Source of the DNA: Gnetum montanum | Lineage: Eukaryota; Streptophyta; Gnetopsida; Gnetales; Gnetaceae | Assembly (NCBI GenBank): GCA_015680685.1 | Contig: MNCI01028772.1 | Coordinates: 99,170-163,169 of the forward strand | Length of the DNA: 64,000 bases | Reading direction: 5' to 3' | Shown: positions 1 through 11,699 of the stretch, one piece after another | Numbering within the stretch: the first letter of the stretch is position 1 | Layout of the letters: every line of letters starts with the position of its first letter | Notes under the pieces: model-generated | The model's database searches: none | What the model was told of the DNA's origin: nothing | Seen by the model: only the letters and a program-made list of their open reading frames with translations | Position numbers and translations under genes: made by a program

Positions 1-823
1 TTGCACAACTTCTTAATGAGGCAAGGAAATGGAAGTTTTAGCTTTCATACTTTCTTTTCTTAAAACTACCTCTAGATTTCTATGAAGTAGAGTTCTATGA
101 GGTTTGCATTATACTTTCCCATTAGAATCAAACTTCCTCTGGCTACATTATGTGGATAGCTTGTTCAATCTTTTTGTGTGAAATAGATTATATGTGCCAA
201 TTTTTAAAATAAATTCTCTCTTCTAAAGTTAGCTCATTATACTCCTTGTCTTGCTAATCATATAACCTTAGTTTTCTAACTTCTGTATCTGATCTGGTGG
301 AAAGATGTGCTACTATTGCCTCTTCATTGGGCATGTTTATGGCTTCAGCTATCACCTTAATTGAATATAAAATGGAGACTTCCTCAATGTTGACTATTGC
401 ATCTTCTTCTTTTTTGTGCCAAAATTGATAAGTCTCCCATAAATAACATTTGCCACTATTTGAAAGTATGGGCCATAGTAGTGATGCTTAGAGTTGCATC
501 CTTTCTACTTCTAAAACAAATTCCACAAACAAACCAAAGTTCATCTTCATGATTACTGTGGTTAGGAGCATCTTTTCTTAGATGATCTAGAGGCATTCTT
601 TTGATAGCGTGAGGTGCTATCCTTGTGCTTGTGGTTCTTTTGCATCTGCTTATGCTGAATGTTTGGTAGTAGGAGTTTCCTAATGGATGCTAAAGGATTG
701 AGCCTCCTACTTCACATGTTCTACTTGTGGATCTTGTTCTTTGGTTTAACCTCTCCCTTCACCTCATGGTCTTTTGCTTGTAGGCTATGAGGATCCTCCT
801 ATTGCTCCTTTCTTTGAGGTCAT
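1..823 (-). pseudogene. ORF3 N-terminal part of copy A (degenerate)
   Basis: The start codon at 823-821 is equivalent to the ORF3 starts of copy B (36033) and copy C (60575). The reading continues to the window edge with several stops. Conserved stretches shared by the three copies include the block around MNFGLFVEF and, after it, YQFWHKKEED and YNELTLEERIYFK. The in-frame TAG at 589-587 and the TAG at 68-66 sit exactly where B and C also have TAG. The protein is not recognised. The block around the 'LFPTK' region of B and C has a pattern like the 'putative plant transposon protein' domain found after pol in plant gypsy elements, but that is only a resemblance by eye. Confidence 0.6.
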
Positions 824-2950
824 CTACAATCATCAAGGATTTAGGAATTACTAAAATTTTTTCTTTAGTTTTTAACAGCTCCTTTTCTTTCTCATACCTT
901 TAATTAGATCAAATTATTAGCTTATTATGATTGTAGAGTTAGAAAATTTTTAAAAGGAAACCTCATAGGTATTAATTTTCTTATAACCCATTATAGTTGT
1001 CTATTTGGTTCTTTTTTATGGCTTATAATGGTTTCTATGGTTCATTAAGAGGATTATTTAAGTGTTTCTAGTGTTAATGTGATTGATTTTTGTTAAAAAT
1101 TTTTAATTTTCCCATCATACTTACCCTTGTAATACCCTCAAGGTGTTAAAAAATTCTAACTCAAATTGTAGCAATATCACACTAAGCACACCCTCATGAC
1201 TAAGTTAAGAATCTAGGGATCAACAAGGTTTAAAAATTGTGAAAATCAGAGCTACGAGGATGGAGTTATGAGTGTTGGAAGTTGGGAGGACAAAGTTGGG
1301 AACTTAGAAGAAGAATAGCAAAACTTCCTTGGCTTCAAAAGTGAAAAATGAAAAAATTTCACTAAGTCCCCATGTATATATAGTTTTTGTGGGCTACAAT
1401 ATTGGAGATCTGATATCAGAGGCAAAATTTTTTAAATTTTTTGTTAAGATTTGATGAACAAAAATGAGTCATTTTGAATGTTTGGACAATATGAAACATG
1501 TTCAGAGGATCTTGGGATATAAATGATGCATATTTTCCAAAACTTTAGCATAGAAAGTTCATTAATAAGAAATCTTAGGCTATGAAAGATTATTAGATGT
1601 TGATAGGATGGATGAAATGATTATGAATTCTTGTTGTATGAACAAAGATATTGAATGATAAGGGAAGTTGATATTGACATTTATTATTATTGGAAGGCTT
1701 AAGACGATGTGAAATCACTTGGAAGGTATAAGATACAACAATTATACAAGTGGGTCCTCCCTAGAGAAAGCTCTAGCCCTTAATTCCCTTATATAATCAC
1801 ACCTAAAAATGTCCTTAGGCACTTAAGGAGTTGAATGTAACACATACCTATTTAGCAAAACACACATGTTAGTATCACCAAGTTGGGAAAATTACACTAT
1901 GTTACACAAATCCACAAGTTATGATTATTCATATAGTGAGATGAAATGGACTTAGAAAGGATTGTAGAAATTGGAACATGAGGTATTTTACCATATGCAT
2001 AATAAATTCTTTGTGTTTTATTACTGGTAAAAGTAATCACTAGCCAATCTTTCCAAAATTTAGACCAAGTCTAGACCACATTCCAATGACATTACATTGT
2101 TTAATCTCTTGGAATTATGACCATAAGACTATCACTATTGCAAGGAGTATCATCGCTTAGTGTATTATCTAAGGGAGGAGTTCATTCATTGCACTCTTTA
2201 TTTTTTTTAGATTCTTGAGAAGTTTCTTACCTTTAGGAATGGATAACATGTCTTTCTAGTGGAACCGCTAAAAATTTATTCTATGCATAGACTTTTTTAT
2301 TAATTGTGTCAACCTTACCAAAGGAATACCTTTAGGCATGGATAACATGTCTTTTTAGTGACATGGTAAGATAGCACTTATTATACCCTTAGTTCCATTT
2401 TTCGTTAGATTTACAAGGATATAATACAACCTAAGTGAGAGGATAGAAGTAATCCAAGAGAGTCCACAAATCCCCTTGATGTCACACCCTTGACATTCCC
2501 TCTCAGTTCTTCACTTTTCAGTCTAGGCATAATGATCACAAGTTTATTCTTAGTTGTATGATGAAAAGAATATCATTATGTATATGGTAAGAACCTCTTA
2601 TTAATGGAATGAATGGATGAATGTTGTGGTCTCACTGTTTAATAATCAATCCCTTATGACTTGATAACATAAAGAAATCTTCACCTTATTAGACTACATC
2701 TTTTCTTATTCTTAATGTCTTTTATTAATAATGAAAATTAATATAGTAAGAATTGGAAAAAGATCTAAAGAATGAAAAATCATGAAAGAATTGAAAATTG
2801 TGAAATAATTAAAAGATTGTTAAAAAATTTGAAAGTATCAAAGAATGGAAAAAGGTAATAAGAAATGTGAAAATGTATATAACAAAAAATTAGAAATTAA
2901 AAAGAATTGGAAAAAAATTGAAAAATACTTATTAATTCCCAAATCAAGAT
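824..2950 (-). other. Conserved non-coding spacer between gag/pol remnant and ORF3, copy A
   Basis: No open frame of note on either strand. The segment is recognisably similar to 36034-37964 (copy B) and, inverted, to 58448-60574 (copy C). Shared phrases include the one beginning ACAAGTGGGTCCT near 1745 and GATGTCACACCCT near 2480. Its gag-proximal end (about 2955-2970) carries a G-rich purine run like those of B and C. Its ORF3-proximal part holds the promoter-like block at 1375-1417. Confidence 0.6.
1375..1417 (-). promoter_or_regulatory. Putative internal U3-like promoter upstream of ORF3 (copy A)
   Basis: Read on the minus strand: a GATATC palindrome (1417-1412), then CTCCAATATTGTAGC (1407-1393), then TATATATA (1382-1375), with the ORF3 start about 550 nt further on. 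The same 15 nt occur in this copy's own LTR (10204-10190), also upstream of a TATA box. B and C have the equivalent arrangement at the same place. Promoter function is inferred from this arrangement only. Confidence 0.45.
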
Positions 2951-3832
2951 AAGGCATCTCCCCTACAACTAAACTCATGGGCATGTGTTCAAAAAATGCA
3001 CCCTAGTTCCCCTAGATCATACAATTGAGGTTTCGTACTTACCATCCTTAGTGATTTAGTTTTATAGTTATCATCCCATATAATTGTGATGGAAATTGAA
3101 TTTTTATCATCCAAGTCCTTAGTTCCTCTTTCTATTGGTGTATAATTGTGGTTTAGTATTTCCCTTTGTAAGTTCTTAATTGGGGTCATTTTCTTAGAAT
3201 GAGAATTAATAAGTGGTTTAGATTGTTCCATGAATATTTTGAAAATTGAAAGTTCTTAGTTGTTGGCCACAGGGTCTCTTTTGATTTAGTGGCTCCTACT
3301 CTCTCTTGTGCACACATTTGTTTTTTGCATTTGTTGTGGACTAGTGTAATGAATGTGTTGACATTCTGGAAGGCCTATTCACAACTACACCCTTCTTTAT
3401 TAGTGCTCATGCATGAAATTGTTGGCGACTGTTTGGGACGCGACCACCAACGAGTGTCCTCCAACAGGATTTAGGTGCCTACTGGTCTCTGGCAACACCA
3501 AGGCCCAGATAACTCCAAATAAACTCAGTAGTTAATGTGAGTATGCGTGTGTGCTGTTGTGCCGTGCGGTTGTGAAAAACGAATTGATTGCATTGTGTGT
3601 AAACTACAAATGACTTGTCTTAAAGAGATTCAACCAACTTTGCCAAGTACTATGAGTTGTTGAGAGTTCCTATTTTGTTTAATTACCTAGTCTACGCGGT
3701 CCTTATAATACCTATTTGTAACAAATAAAATTTTGCAAAAACATTTGAGCACAAATCTACGAATCTACTCCTAATTTTCCCCAGAGAAAGAGATAGTTCC
3801 ACAAGAAAACTAGAAATAGAGCAAGATTCGAT

Positions 3833-4548
3833 NNNNNNNNNNNNNNNNNNNNNNNNNNNNNNNNNNNNNNNNNNNNNNNNNNNNNNNNNNNNNNNNNNNN
3901 NNNNNNNNNNNNNNNNNNNNNNNNNNNNNNNNNNNNNNNNNNNNNNNNNNNNNNNNNNNNNNNNNNNNNNNNNNNNNNNNNNNNNNNNNNNNNNNNNNNN
4001 NNNNNNNNNNNNNNNNNNNNNNNNNNNNNNNNNNNNNNNNNNNNNNNNNNNNNNNNNNNNNNNNNNNNNNNNNNNNNNNNNNNNNNNNNNNNNNNNNNNN
4101 NNNNNNNNNNNNNNNNNNNNNNNNNNNNNNNNNNNNNNNNNNNNNNNNNNNNNNNNNNNNNNNNNNNNNNNNNNNNNNNNNNNNNNNNNNNNNNNNNNNN
4201 NNNNNNNNNNNNNNNNNNNNNNNNNNNNNNNNNNNNNNNNNNNNNNNNNNNNNNNNNNNNNNNNNNNNNNNNNNNNNNNNNNNNNNNNNNNNNNNNNNNN
4301 NNNNNNNNNNNNNNNNNNNNNNNNNNNNNNNNNNNNNNNNNNNNNNNNNNNNNNNNNNNNNNNNNNNNNNNNNNNNNNNNNNNNNNNNNNNNNNNNNNNN
4401 NNNNNNNNNNNNNNNNNNNNNNNNNNNNNNNNNNNNNNNNNNNNNNNNNNNNNNNNNNNNNNNNNNNNNNNNNNNNNNNNNNNNNNNNNNNNNNNNNNNN
4501 NNNNNNNNNNNNNNNNNNNNNNNNNNNNNNNNNNNNNNNNNNNNNNNN
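3833..4548. other. Assembly gap (716 N)
   Basis: The bases are all N. Any open frame crossing it is meaningless. Confidence 1.
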
Positions 4549-4908
4549 AAATTAAAATTAATTATAAATATTATAATTGTAACTATCATCGGAAGTTACA
4601 ACTTCCATAGGAATAATAGCCAAATGTCTCCTTTTATAGGATGTTACAAAAATATTCCATAACTATCTTTTTCTTTTTAAATCATAAAATATTTTATTTG
4701 AATCATAGCAATAGAGATAGTAATCATGGAGTGTGTAATATTTGTGCATCTTGCATTGAGCGTAGCAGCGAATGCCCTCCTTTCCGGTACTCGGTAGTAA
4801 GGTGTGTAGACCAAAAAGCTGCACTTCACCACTTGTAACTCTTTTCCATTTGTCGTCAACATTTTCAAAACCCTCCACCATTGCTTAGCCTCCATTTTGC
4901 TGCCACTA

Positions 4909-5035
4909 CTCTACCTTGGACTGGCCCGAGGTCTTCTTTCCCAGCCTATACGCGATTGCCGCCACCATCGGTTCGTTGTTGATGTGCATGACGTTGAGGC
5001 CAGTGATGGCACCGAAGTCTTTGGTGTCCTGGGGC
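4909..5035 (-). pseudogene. HSP70 ATPase-domain fragment
   Basis: One minus-strand frame reads [19 protein letters not shown] followed by ..AAIAY.L.KK. This matches the highly conserved HSP70 segment between phosphate-1 and the connect region (consensus TKDAG.I.GLNV.RIINEPTAAAIAYGLDKK). A TAG lies a few codons upstream and another at the downstream end, and the HSP70 similarity is lost on both sides. It is therefore an isolated ~40-codon exon or retrocopy fragment, not a gene. It sits in the G/C-richer foreign segment within copy A. The family call rests on the motif alone. Confidence 0.55.
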
Positions 5036-6209
5036 TACGTCCGTGTGGAATTTTGGATCGCCAGTTGTTCATTGATGCCTGACCACTATTGCTACCTCCT
5101 TTGTGACTCAAATAACAAACGAAAAATGCCCTAACGTCCCTGTGTAGGGTTTTACATGGAGAGACAGCTGTACCCCTTGTGGTGGCCATTGATGGCCAAG
5201 ATCTGCCCCAACGGCTTCCTTTTCCTGATTTTTAGCTATTTTTGTAGATTTTTCCTTTTTAAGCTTGAGGATTCCATGACATGTGGTGACGATTGGCAGT
5301 GTGGCCCATTCGACAGGAGCATCGGTTGACTCGGTGATGGAAAGATCAACAGATGTAGGATAGAGTAGGCATTAAGGGGCAGGCTGCTGTTCTAGAGCGT
5401 CTGTTCTTCCTAAATGCATTCGTGCACAAAAGAAGCCCACAGAAGCCTCAAAATGAGCATCCCCAAACTTGGTAGTATCCGCAAATGATGGAAAAAATCA
5501 AGGCTCAGAGAGTGGAACCTTGGAAGTGCACCACCTCTGCCGTACTCCTCCGACACCTTTCTTCCCCATGATAAATTAGTAAACTGATACAGTCCAATTG
5601 CGGGGTTCCTGAATTAGTTGAAGACCTCCTTGATTTGGAAACTAAATATTTTCCCAGTAGAATCCCTAGAAGAAAATGATGCTCATTTAATTATTTTTTT
5701 GTTGGCTTTTAATCGCAGAAGTCCGTTGTAGGCCAAAGCGTTAAGTGAAGATTTAGTAAGTGCACCGGTGTATCAATCTTCTCTTGATCAGTTTCCTCAA
5801 AAGCATACAATACAACATTTGCCTTAACAATGACATCATCCATGTGTTTTTTAGTCTGCATTATTCTCCATGTCCTCCAAAACCATTATTTCCCTAGAAC
5901 CATCACGTCCAAAACATTGCATTTCAGTTTTTCTGGAATCCTCCAATAATGAGGGTTGTTTAAAATCCTTGGCATCAATTTTCTTCATTTCAGAAACTTG
6001 ATGATTGTCTATTCTGGCAGTTAATTTTCTCTCCATCTTTGCATTCTGACTTGGAAGGTGGGTTTAACGTTAGGGGATGATTGAAATAGAGGATCATATG
6101 TTTGAGAAGGCAATTAACCAAATGTTGTCATAACATCCCTCATAAGAGGCTTCATGGTGGCTTGTTCTTGTAGGCCATTTCAGATCATGATATATATAAC
6201 AGGCGGGCT

Positions 6210-6665
6210 TGTCTTATCATGTAGATGCTCAAGTCCTATTGCTGCTCCAACTGCAATTCTCAATCTTGTGTTCTAATCTGTTCCATGAAATGGCCTAATG
6301 TGCCAATAGAAATATTTTGTGAATGTATGGATTTGTTCTTATCTTCCTTAGAGATGTTAATAGACAAGTCTCTCATGTTTAACTTAGCATCCACTATGCT
6401 AAGAAATGCTCTCCCCATAATAATTAGAAATTCCTTGTGATGATTTTTCACATCAATCATAAGAAAGTCTACTAGATAAGACCACCCATTAACAATGGTC
6501 ACTACATCATCTACCTATCCCAAAGGAATGGTGGTAGATTGATCTATAAGCTCTAACTAGATGTTGCACTACTTTAAGAGTGGTAAGTTCCATGCTTGAT
6601 ATATTTCGTAAGAGATCAAATTTACCCCAGAACCTAAGTCTAGTAAAGCTTTTCATGGAAAATTT
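6210..6665 (-). pseudogene. Retropepsin-like aspartic protease of copy A (degenerate)
   Basis: The minus strand reads ALLDLGSGVNLIS, the D-x-G active-site motif of the pepsin-like protease of plant Ty3/gypsy Pol (Asp codon at 6640-6638). It then runs through a VDDVVTIV strand to FLIIMGRAFLSIVDAKLN near 6430-6380, the usual 'IILGRPFL' end. Copy C has the same domain at about 54830-55140. Stops interrupt it; one, before VDDV, falls at the same codon as a stop in copy C (TAG here, TAA there). This protease would have processed Gag-Pol. No RT follows. Confidence 0.75.
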
Positions 6666-7029
6666 CTACCTACTCATAGAAAAATCAAAGGAACTCTTGG
6701 ATCAATTCTTTTCTTAGGGAGTGGTCTTGCCCTTATCTAGTCTATAACTATTTCTATGAGCATGATATTCTACATGTTTTAGTTTGATGTTGGCAAAAGC
6801 TTGTTGTTGGTAAGTGGATTTGTGATAGAAGAAGCTCATATCGATGAAGTCCTAACTCTACCAACCCTCTCTAGACTTGTTCTGAAGAAAGGATCTTTCA
6901 TTGATTGGCCCTTTGTGTTGTTGGTAAGATCCTCTATCTGTATACTTATCGCCCTTGTAGCTTTTCTCTACTATGGTTGTGATGGAAATTCCCCTTGCAT
7001 AGTGGATGGTGGCACTAATGGCAAAGAAT

Positions 7030-9276
7030 GAGGAGTTTGATTTGATGAATTAGTTGCTTGTGGATGCATGTATGGATTGGAGTTTATCTTTGGTGAAGTT
7101 GATCTATGGTATTTAGTTGGGTAGTATTGTGGAGTTTGGACAATAGCGTTACTAGGAGAAATTAGACATTGTACAAAATATCCATATAGATTTGGCTACT
7201 TGTATGGATATTGTTGATGAGGTGGTGGCATGACCCACGATTGGGATTGTTGCCATTGCTGGTAGTATTGCTATTGTGGCTATGGTATAGCTCCACTAGG
7301 ATAGTATGTTGGTTGGAATTTTTTCTTGTAGTGACCTTGAGGATAAGGTAACCTTTTGGGCATTTGTTTCTTAACAAATCTAGGATTAAGTGTGTATGCC
7401 ACTATCTCCTATAAATGTACCATTACTAGAGAATATCCCTTGGGATGTTTGTATTGGCACATGACACATCCTTGCTCATTGATGAATCTTGTGCTTGAAC
7501 ACTCAGCCACTGAAGCCACTTTGCATTATCCCTACCTTTTTCAAAGGCTTGCTCTATTCTCTCCACAAATTACAATGTTGTTACAAATTTTTCATCTATT
7601 AAGTTCCACATTTTCTCTACCTTTACTATAATGTCAATTACAGTTTTCTAAATTGGTAGAGTCTTCTTTTGAATTTTCTATTTTAAGGTTTCTTTCTTTT
7701 GAGTGTCACAAACTCATGCATCTCTTTTCCTAGTCAATGGATCTCTATTATATTCTTTAGCTAATTCTCTCTTTCTTAGCTCACCTTCTTCCTTTGCCAC
7801 TTGGTCTATCAATCTCTGAATTCGATGGGTAGTCATTTAAAATAATCAACCTTGGGCATAAACCCCAAGGGTCTCTTTGGTCTTGTCTCTTAATTCATCT
7901 ACAATGTGCCTTAGTTATTCCTGTTGTGAGAATCGATGACTTAGACATCTATGGAATAGTGAATAGTACCTACCCATTATCACATCAAGAATTTCATGAG
8001 TTCCTTGCTTTCATCCTTGGATTTGTTTCCTTAAATTAGACACCCGTGAGTAGGTTTGATATTTGTTATTGAACATCTCTAGCATGGTGCTCCATCTTCT
8101 AATTGATTCAATTTCAAGTGATTTGTACTAGCTCTCATCCTCTTTCATAAGTATTCATGGAAACAACTTCAACTTCTACCAATGACTTTCAATGTTTTGT
8201 AAGGTGCAAACATCATGAAAAGCTTGAAGGTGGTCTTTTGCATCAGGATTATAACCATCCTCAAATCTTGGCATGTTATTCATATCTGGCTATTTGATAC
8301 AACTATTCCTCACATGATTGGCTAGAATGTAAACAACTTCTTGGATGTTATTCGTGCTACAGGTTGTCATCATGGGTTCATCATTGTGATCAAGTTCATG
8401 TGTTGTGTTGTAGTGGTACCCCCTTTTATGCTCATACCTTTCTTGATTCTCTCTTTAATCTCTACATCTTCTCCATTCATAACCTTTATCTTCCTCATCT
8501 TAATGCCTTGTGTGATGATCATGGTGAACATAAGTCCTTATCTCCTCTCTATCATGGTCTTGGTGCCTTAGCCTTCTTCTATTAGAGCCCACTCATGATT
8601 GTGAGGATGATGATGAGGTAGTAGAAGAATGGTGCTAGTTTTTCCTCCTTGCATGACTCCTATGTTCTTCTCTATAGGATCTACTAGAAATTCTTAGCCA
8701 TGAGCCCTATTTATACTTTGAGTCAGTTGCCTTCCTCTTAGGTGTCTCTACTAGCGTGGAATGTAGTTAAACTTTGATAGGTTACTCAAGTCTGATGATA
8801 GGTATTTTTCAAGGCTCTTCATGATTCTGGTGGAGTTATTCTCTATTAAACACATCAGCATCAAGTTCTTCTAAGATAACAGAAGTGTTAACCTTCTTCC
8901 CTTTGTTGTGTACATGTTTGATTTCCATAGCAGCATCTCTCCTCATCTGCTCTTTTGTGGGTTAATAGGGCCTTGTCATGTGCTTAGTCACATGGTACCC
9001 TTCCTATATTTAGTTCAAATTTATTTCCCTTAAGGTAGTTTGGAGCATGTTAAGTGCTGCACAATCTAGAGCTAGAACTATGTTGTCTCGTATGTAACTC
9101 TATCTCATTTGACTATCCTGATGAAAGATGAAAGTAAAATCTAGATGATAAGAATCAGCATGAGCATATGTGATTCTTTTTTTCATCAACATACCCCATT
9201 CTTCTTCATCACTAATTCTATAATTGCCTCTTTTTATCTCTTTGGTAGGTGATGATGTATCCTTATTTGAAGCCAT
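7030..9276 (-). pseudogene. gag of copy A (degenerate)
   Basis: The start at 9276-9274 opens with MASNKDTSSPTKE. The first ~60 codons are open and match the gag start of copy C (52270), including ITYAHADSYHLDFTF. Further on (about 8110-7800) comes the retrotransposon gag core, with YQTYSRVSNLRKQIQ and then ETLGVYAQG, closely paralleled in copy B. The C-terminal part (about 7400-7030) is rich in Gln, Tyr, Pro and Asn, with no clear CCHC zinc knuckle. Stops and frameshifts break it throughout. Gag would form the virus-like particle. Confidence 0.75.
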
Positions 9277-9392
9277 GTTGTGGTTTAAGAAGTTTGATTA
9301 AGTGTGCTTACTTATTTAGGTTATGAGTCTTAACTTTGAATTTGATATAATGAACGTTTGATTACTCATCATACATTGATGAGAAATGCTAA

Positions 9393-10253
9393 TGATGAGT
9401 AGTGGAGCAATCCAACATCCAACCATACAAGTCATAGGCACTCACGTGCAACCAGATTGTAATCCTTGGATAAGGCAATGTAATTATGCTAGCAATTAGT
9501 TTAAGTTTAACATTGTTGTCTTTCCACATGAAGCTAGTGATGTCTATGTGTATGGTTTATCTCATCATGAGGTATATGATATCTATTCTATCCTATGACA
9601 ATGGATATTCATTTTTGAAAATAGTTTCTAAGTCTAAATAAAACAATAAATGAATCTATTCTATCCTATGGTGATGAATACCCATTCCTGATATTCCATA
9701 CATGCCTTGGAATTATGTAATCATCACTAGGATTACCAAGTACTTTGCTATTGGATAAACCAAGTGATAATACTACTGGATTACCAAATAATCATACTTT
9801 ATGCTCGAATCCGCATACTAACAATAGTAAAAGTAAAGTGTATGGAATAGTACAACATTAACTAGAAAAGTAGTAATTAGTAGTCTAAGTGCAAATTATA
9901 AACATTATTCTAACCAATAAACTAGGAGAATGCTACAATAGTATAAAATAGCTTGATCTTTATTGCTGGTCATACTTGTGCCTAAGTACAAAATGTTCAA
10001 ATAAATACTTCATTCACTAAGTCACATTACACTGCGAGCATTCACACTTCTAAGTACTTAAGACTAAATACAAACATAAAGAGTTGTATTATTATGAAAT
10101 AAAATTTATTGCAAATCCATGCACCTAAGTGTTGTATTTATAGGATGGCATGCATGCCGCAATATCTCACATACAATGATGTAGCTAGTGCTACAATATT
10201 GGAGCTACGATATTAGAGCTTGATATCGTAGTTGATCAAAAAATGATTCATCA
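9393..10253 (-). repeat. 5' LTR of copy A
   Basis: On the minus strand the LTR begins TGATGAATCA at 10253 and ends ACTCATCA at 9393, giving TG...CA ends and 861 bp. It has an ATATC-rich U3, then a TATAAATA box (10142-10135). It matches both LTRs of copy B and, less closely, those of copy C. The adjoining primer-binding site is badly decayed. Confidence 0.75.
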
Positions 10254-10415
10254 TCTAGGATGGTATCTAGTGCATCTAAGGCCTCCATGGGTTTTCTCTC
10301 TCATCCTCCTCCTCCTCCTTACATAGTTTCTCTTCTGTAGTAGCATTGGCAGCTTGGCAAGCCAACTCTTGTTATCTCCCTACAACAAAACAAAGCTCCA
10401 ACAATATAAAACAAG

Positions 10416-11420
10416 TTAGTAAAAAATAAATAAAATAAAATAAAAAATATAACTGAAAAACATATAACATAAAAATAAGAATAAATGTATACATACCACC
10501 AATGACCTGATTTGTCTTGTTAAACTTAAGGATATCTTCTTAGGAGTTGGCTCATTTGAAACTTGAATGTTTTCTTCAACACAAGGTCTTTTTATTTTGT
10601 CTCTAGTAGCACCATCCACTTCAACATGTAACCATTTGATCTTCTTGATGTTACTTTGGGTATCATGGGGCTTAGCCCCCATGCTATCAGGGTAATAATC
10701 ATGAATACCACTAACATTCTTAGTGGTAATAGATAGTGACTCACCCACATCCTCTACAAGTGAATCATTATAATACATAATGCTTGCAACGTGTTTTTTC
10801 CATGTCCTAGAGAGTTAAGAAGTGTCATGTCCAACCCATTTTCCGTCTCTATTGAACACTAGAAACTCTACAAACTTCCTCAAATATGGACCAAATAAGG
10901 TGAAATGAACATGAAAAATAGAATTGAGATTATTACAAAGCTTTCTAGTTTTTTCCTATAGGCCATTAACTAAGAAGGTGCCCCAGTTGAACCTAGTACC
11001 ATCAGTTAAAACTTTCTTCATTATCCAAACCTACTAAACCCTAGTAGTTTTCTTTTGAGATAACAATAGGGGAAAGACTCTAGAATAAAAAAGAGGATAG
11101 GTTTGATTTGCTTCTTCATATTTGCATTTGTTAAAAGACAATAAAGAATCAAAAGGATAATTCAACCAAGACTCTAATTCCTCATGAATAGATGAATATT
11201 TCCTTGCTATATAGATAACCTTGACATCATCAAAAGGTATGTCGAAGAGATCATTAAACATAAACTCACTAACGCTCAAAACTATAGGAAAACCATGAAT
11301 ATGAGTGACAAATTTGATGACATCCTCGTCAAAAGAGTCAGTCACATTTAACATTTTAGTAGATGACATGGATGAAGTAGGCAACATAAATAAATCATAT
11401 AAACTAGTAATGGTTAGCAT
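10416..11420 (-). pseudogene. Unrecognised degenerate protein-coding region
   Basis: Two open stretches, 11420-11034 (128 codons) and 10778-10416 (120 codons), are joined by readable frame containing stops. The first has a compact globular look (FDEDVIKFVTHIHGF, FNDLFDIPFDDVKVIYIARKY). The second has KWLHVE-like and Lys-rich segments, then runs into a hydrophobic low-complexity end that is probably non-coding. I do not recognise the family. It lies directly downstream of the FCP1-like pseudogene on the same strand and could be its 3' part or a separate repeat gene. Confidence 0.35.
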
Positions 11421-11699
11421 TGGTTAGCATTTTTTGAAGATCTAATGGAGCCTTGTCTCTCAACCATCCCTACAAGACCTCTACATTACCTTGCTTAAGC
11501 TGAATTTTGTTCTTAGCATGGCTTAAAATAGTGATAAAAAGAAAATTCTTGTATGGAATCTACAACATAACACAATCATCCCACTAGAAAAATTTAAAAA
11601 ATAGAAAACTAAAGACTAAATATGAAACTTTAAAAACAAACAAAAATGTTAGGCATGCTCTATCAATCTTCACTCATTAGGTGGAGGCATGGTTAAAAC

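Larger units (their letters stand above)
3240..6205. other. Foreign segment replacing the pol region of copy A
   Basis: Similarity to copy C stops near 6205, just after the protease, and similarity to the family resumes near 2950-3240. The DNA between is different and, from about 4720 to 6060, clearly richer in G/C than the element. It contains a 716-base gap, an HSP70 fragment (4909-5035) and no intact gene. A phrase near 3425 (TTGGCGACTGTTTGGGA) resembles a retrotransposon primer-binding site, so part may be another LTR element. The minus frame 6036-5851 is open for 61 codons but has no recognisable family. Whether this is a captured host segment, a nested insertion or a misjoin at the gap cannot be decided here. 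Confidence 0.5.
1..10253 (-). mobile_element. Ty3/gypsy-type LTR retrotransposon, copy A (partial, runs off left edge)
   Basis: Reading from right to left, this copy has a 5' LTR (10253-9393), gag (from 9276), an aspartic protease (about 6660-6380), a foreign segment (about 6205-3240), a conserved non-coding spacer and the start of ORF3 (823 to the edge). The 3' LTR must lie outside the window. The same order and recognisable sequence occur in copies B and C, which defines the family. No reverse transcriptase, RNase H or integrase motif is visible, so the copy is not autonomous as seen. Every ORF is broken by stops and frameshifts. The gag, protease and LTR matches are directly visible; assignment to the Athila/Tat side of Ty3/gypsy rests on copy C's RT and is an inference. 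Confidence 0.8.

Noticed and set aside
2989-3231. Possible integrase C-terminus of copy A
   Set aside because: No match to the integrase end of copy C; I could not assign it.
3423-3440. Primer-binding site of a further LTR element (TTGGCGACTGTTTGGGA)
   Set aside because: Similar to known sites, but no LTR end or partner LTR was found, so it is not listed as a feature.
3810-4589. Minus-strand open frame of 259 codons
   Set aside because: It is almost entirely N; the frame is an artefact of the gap.
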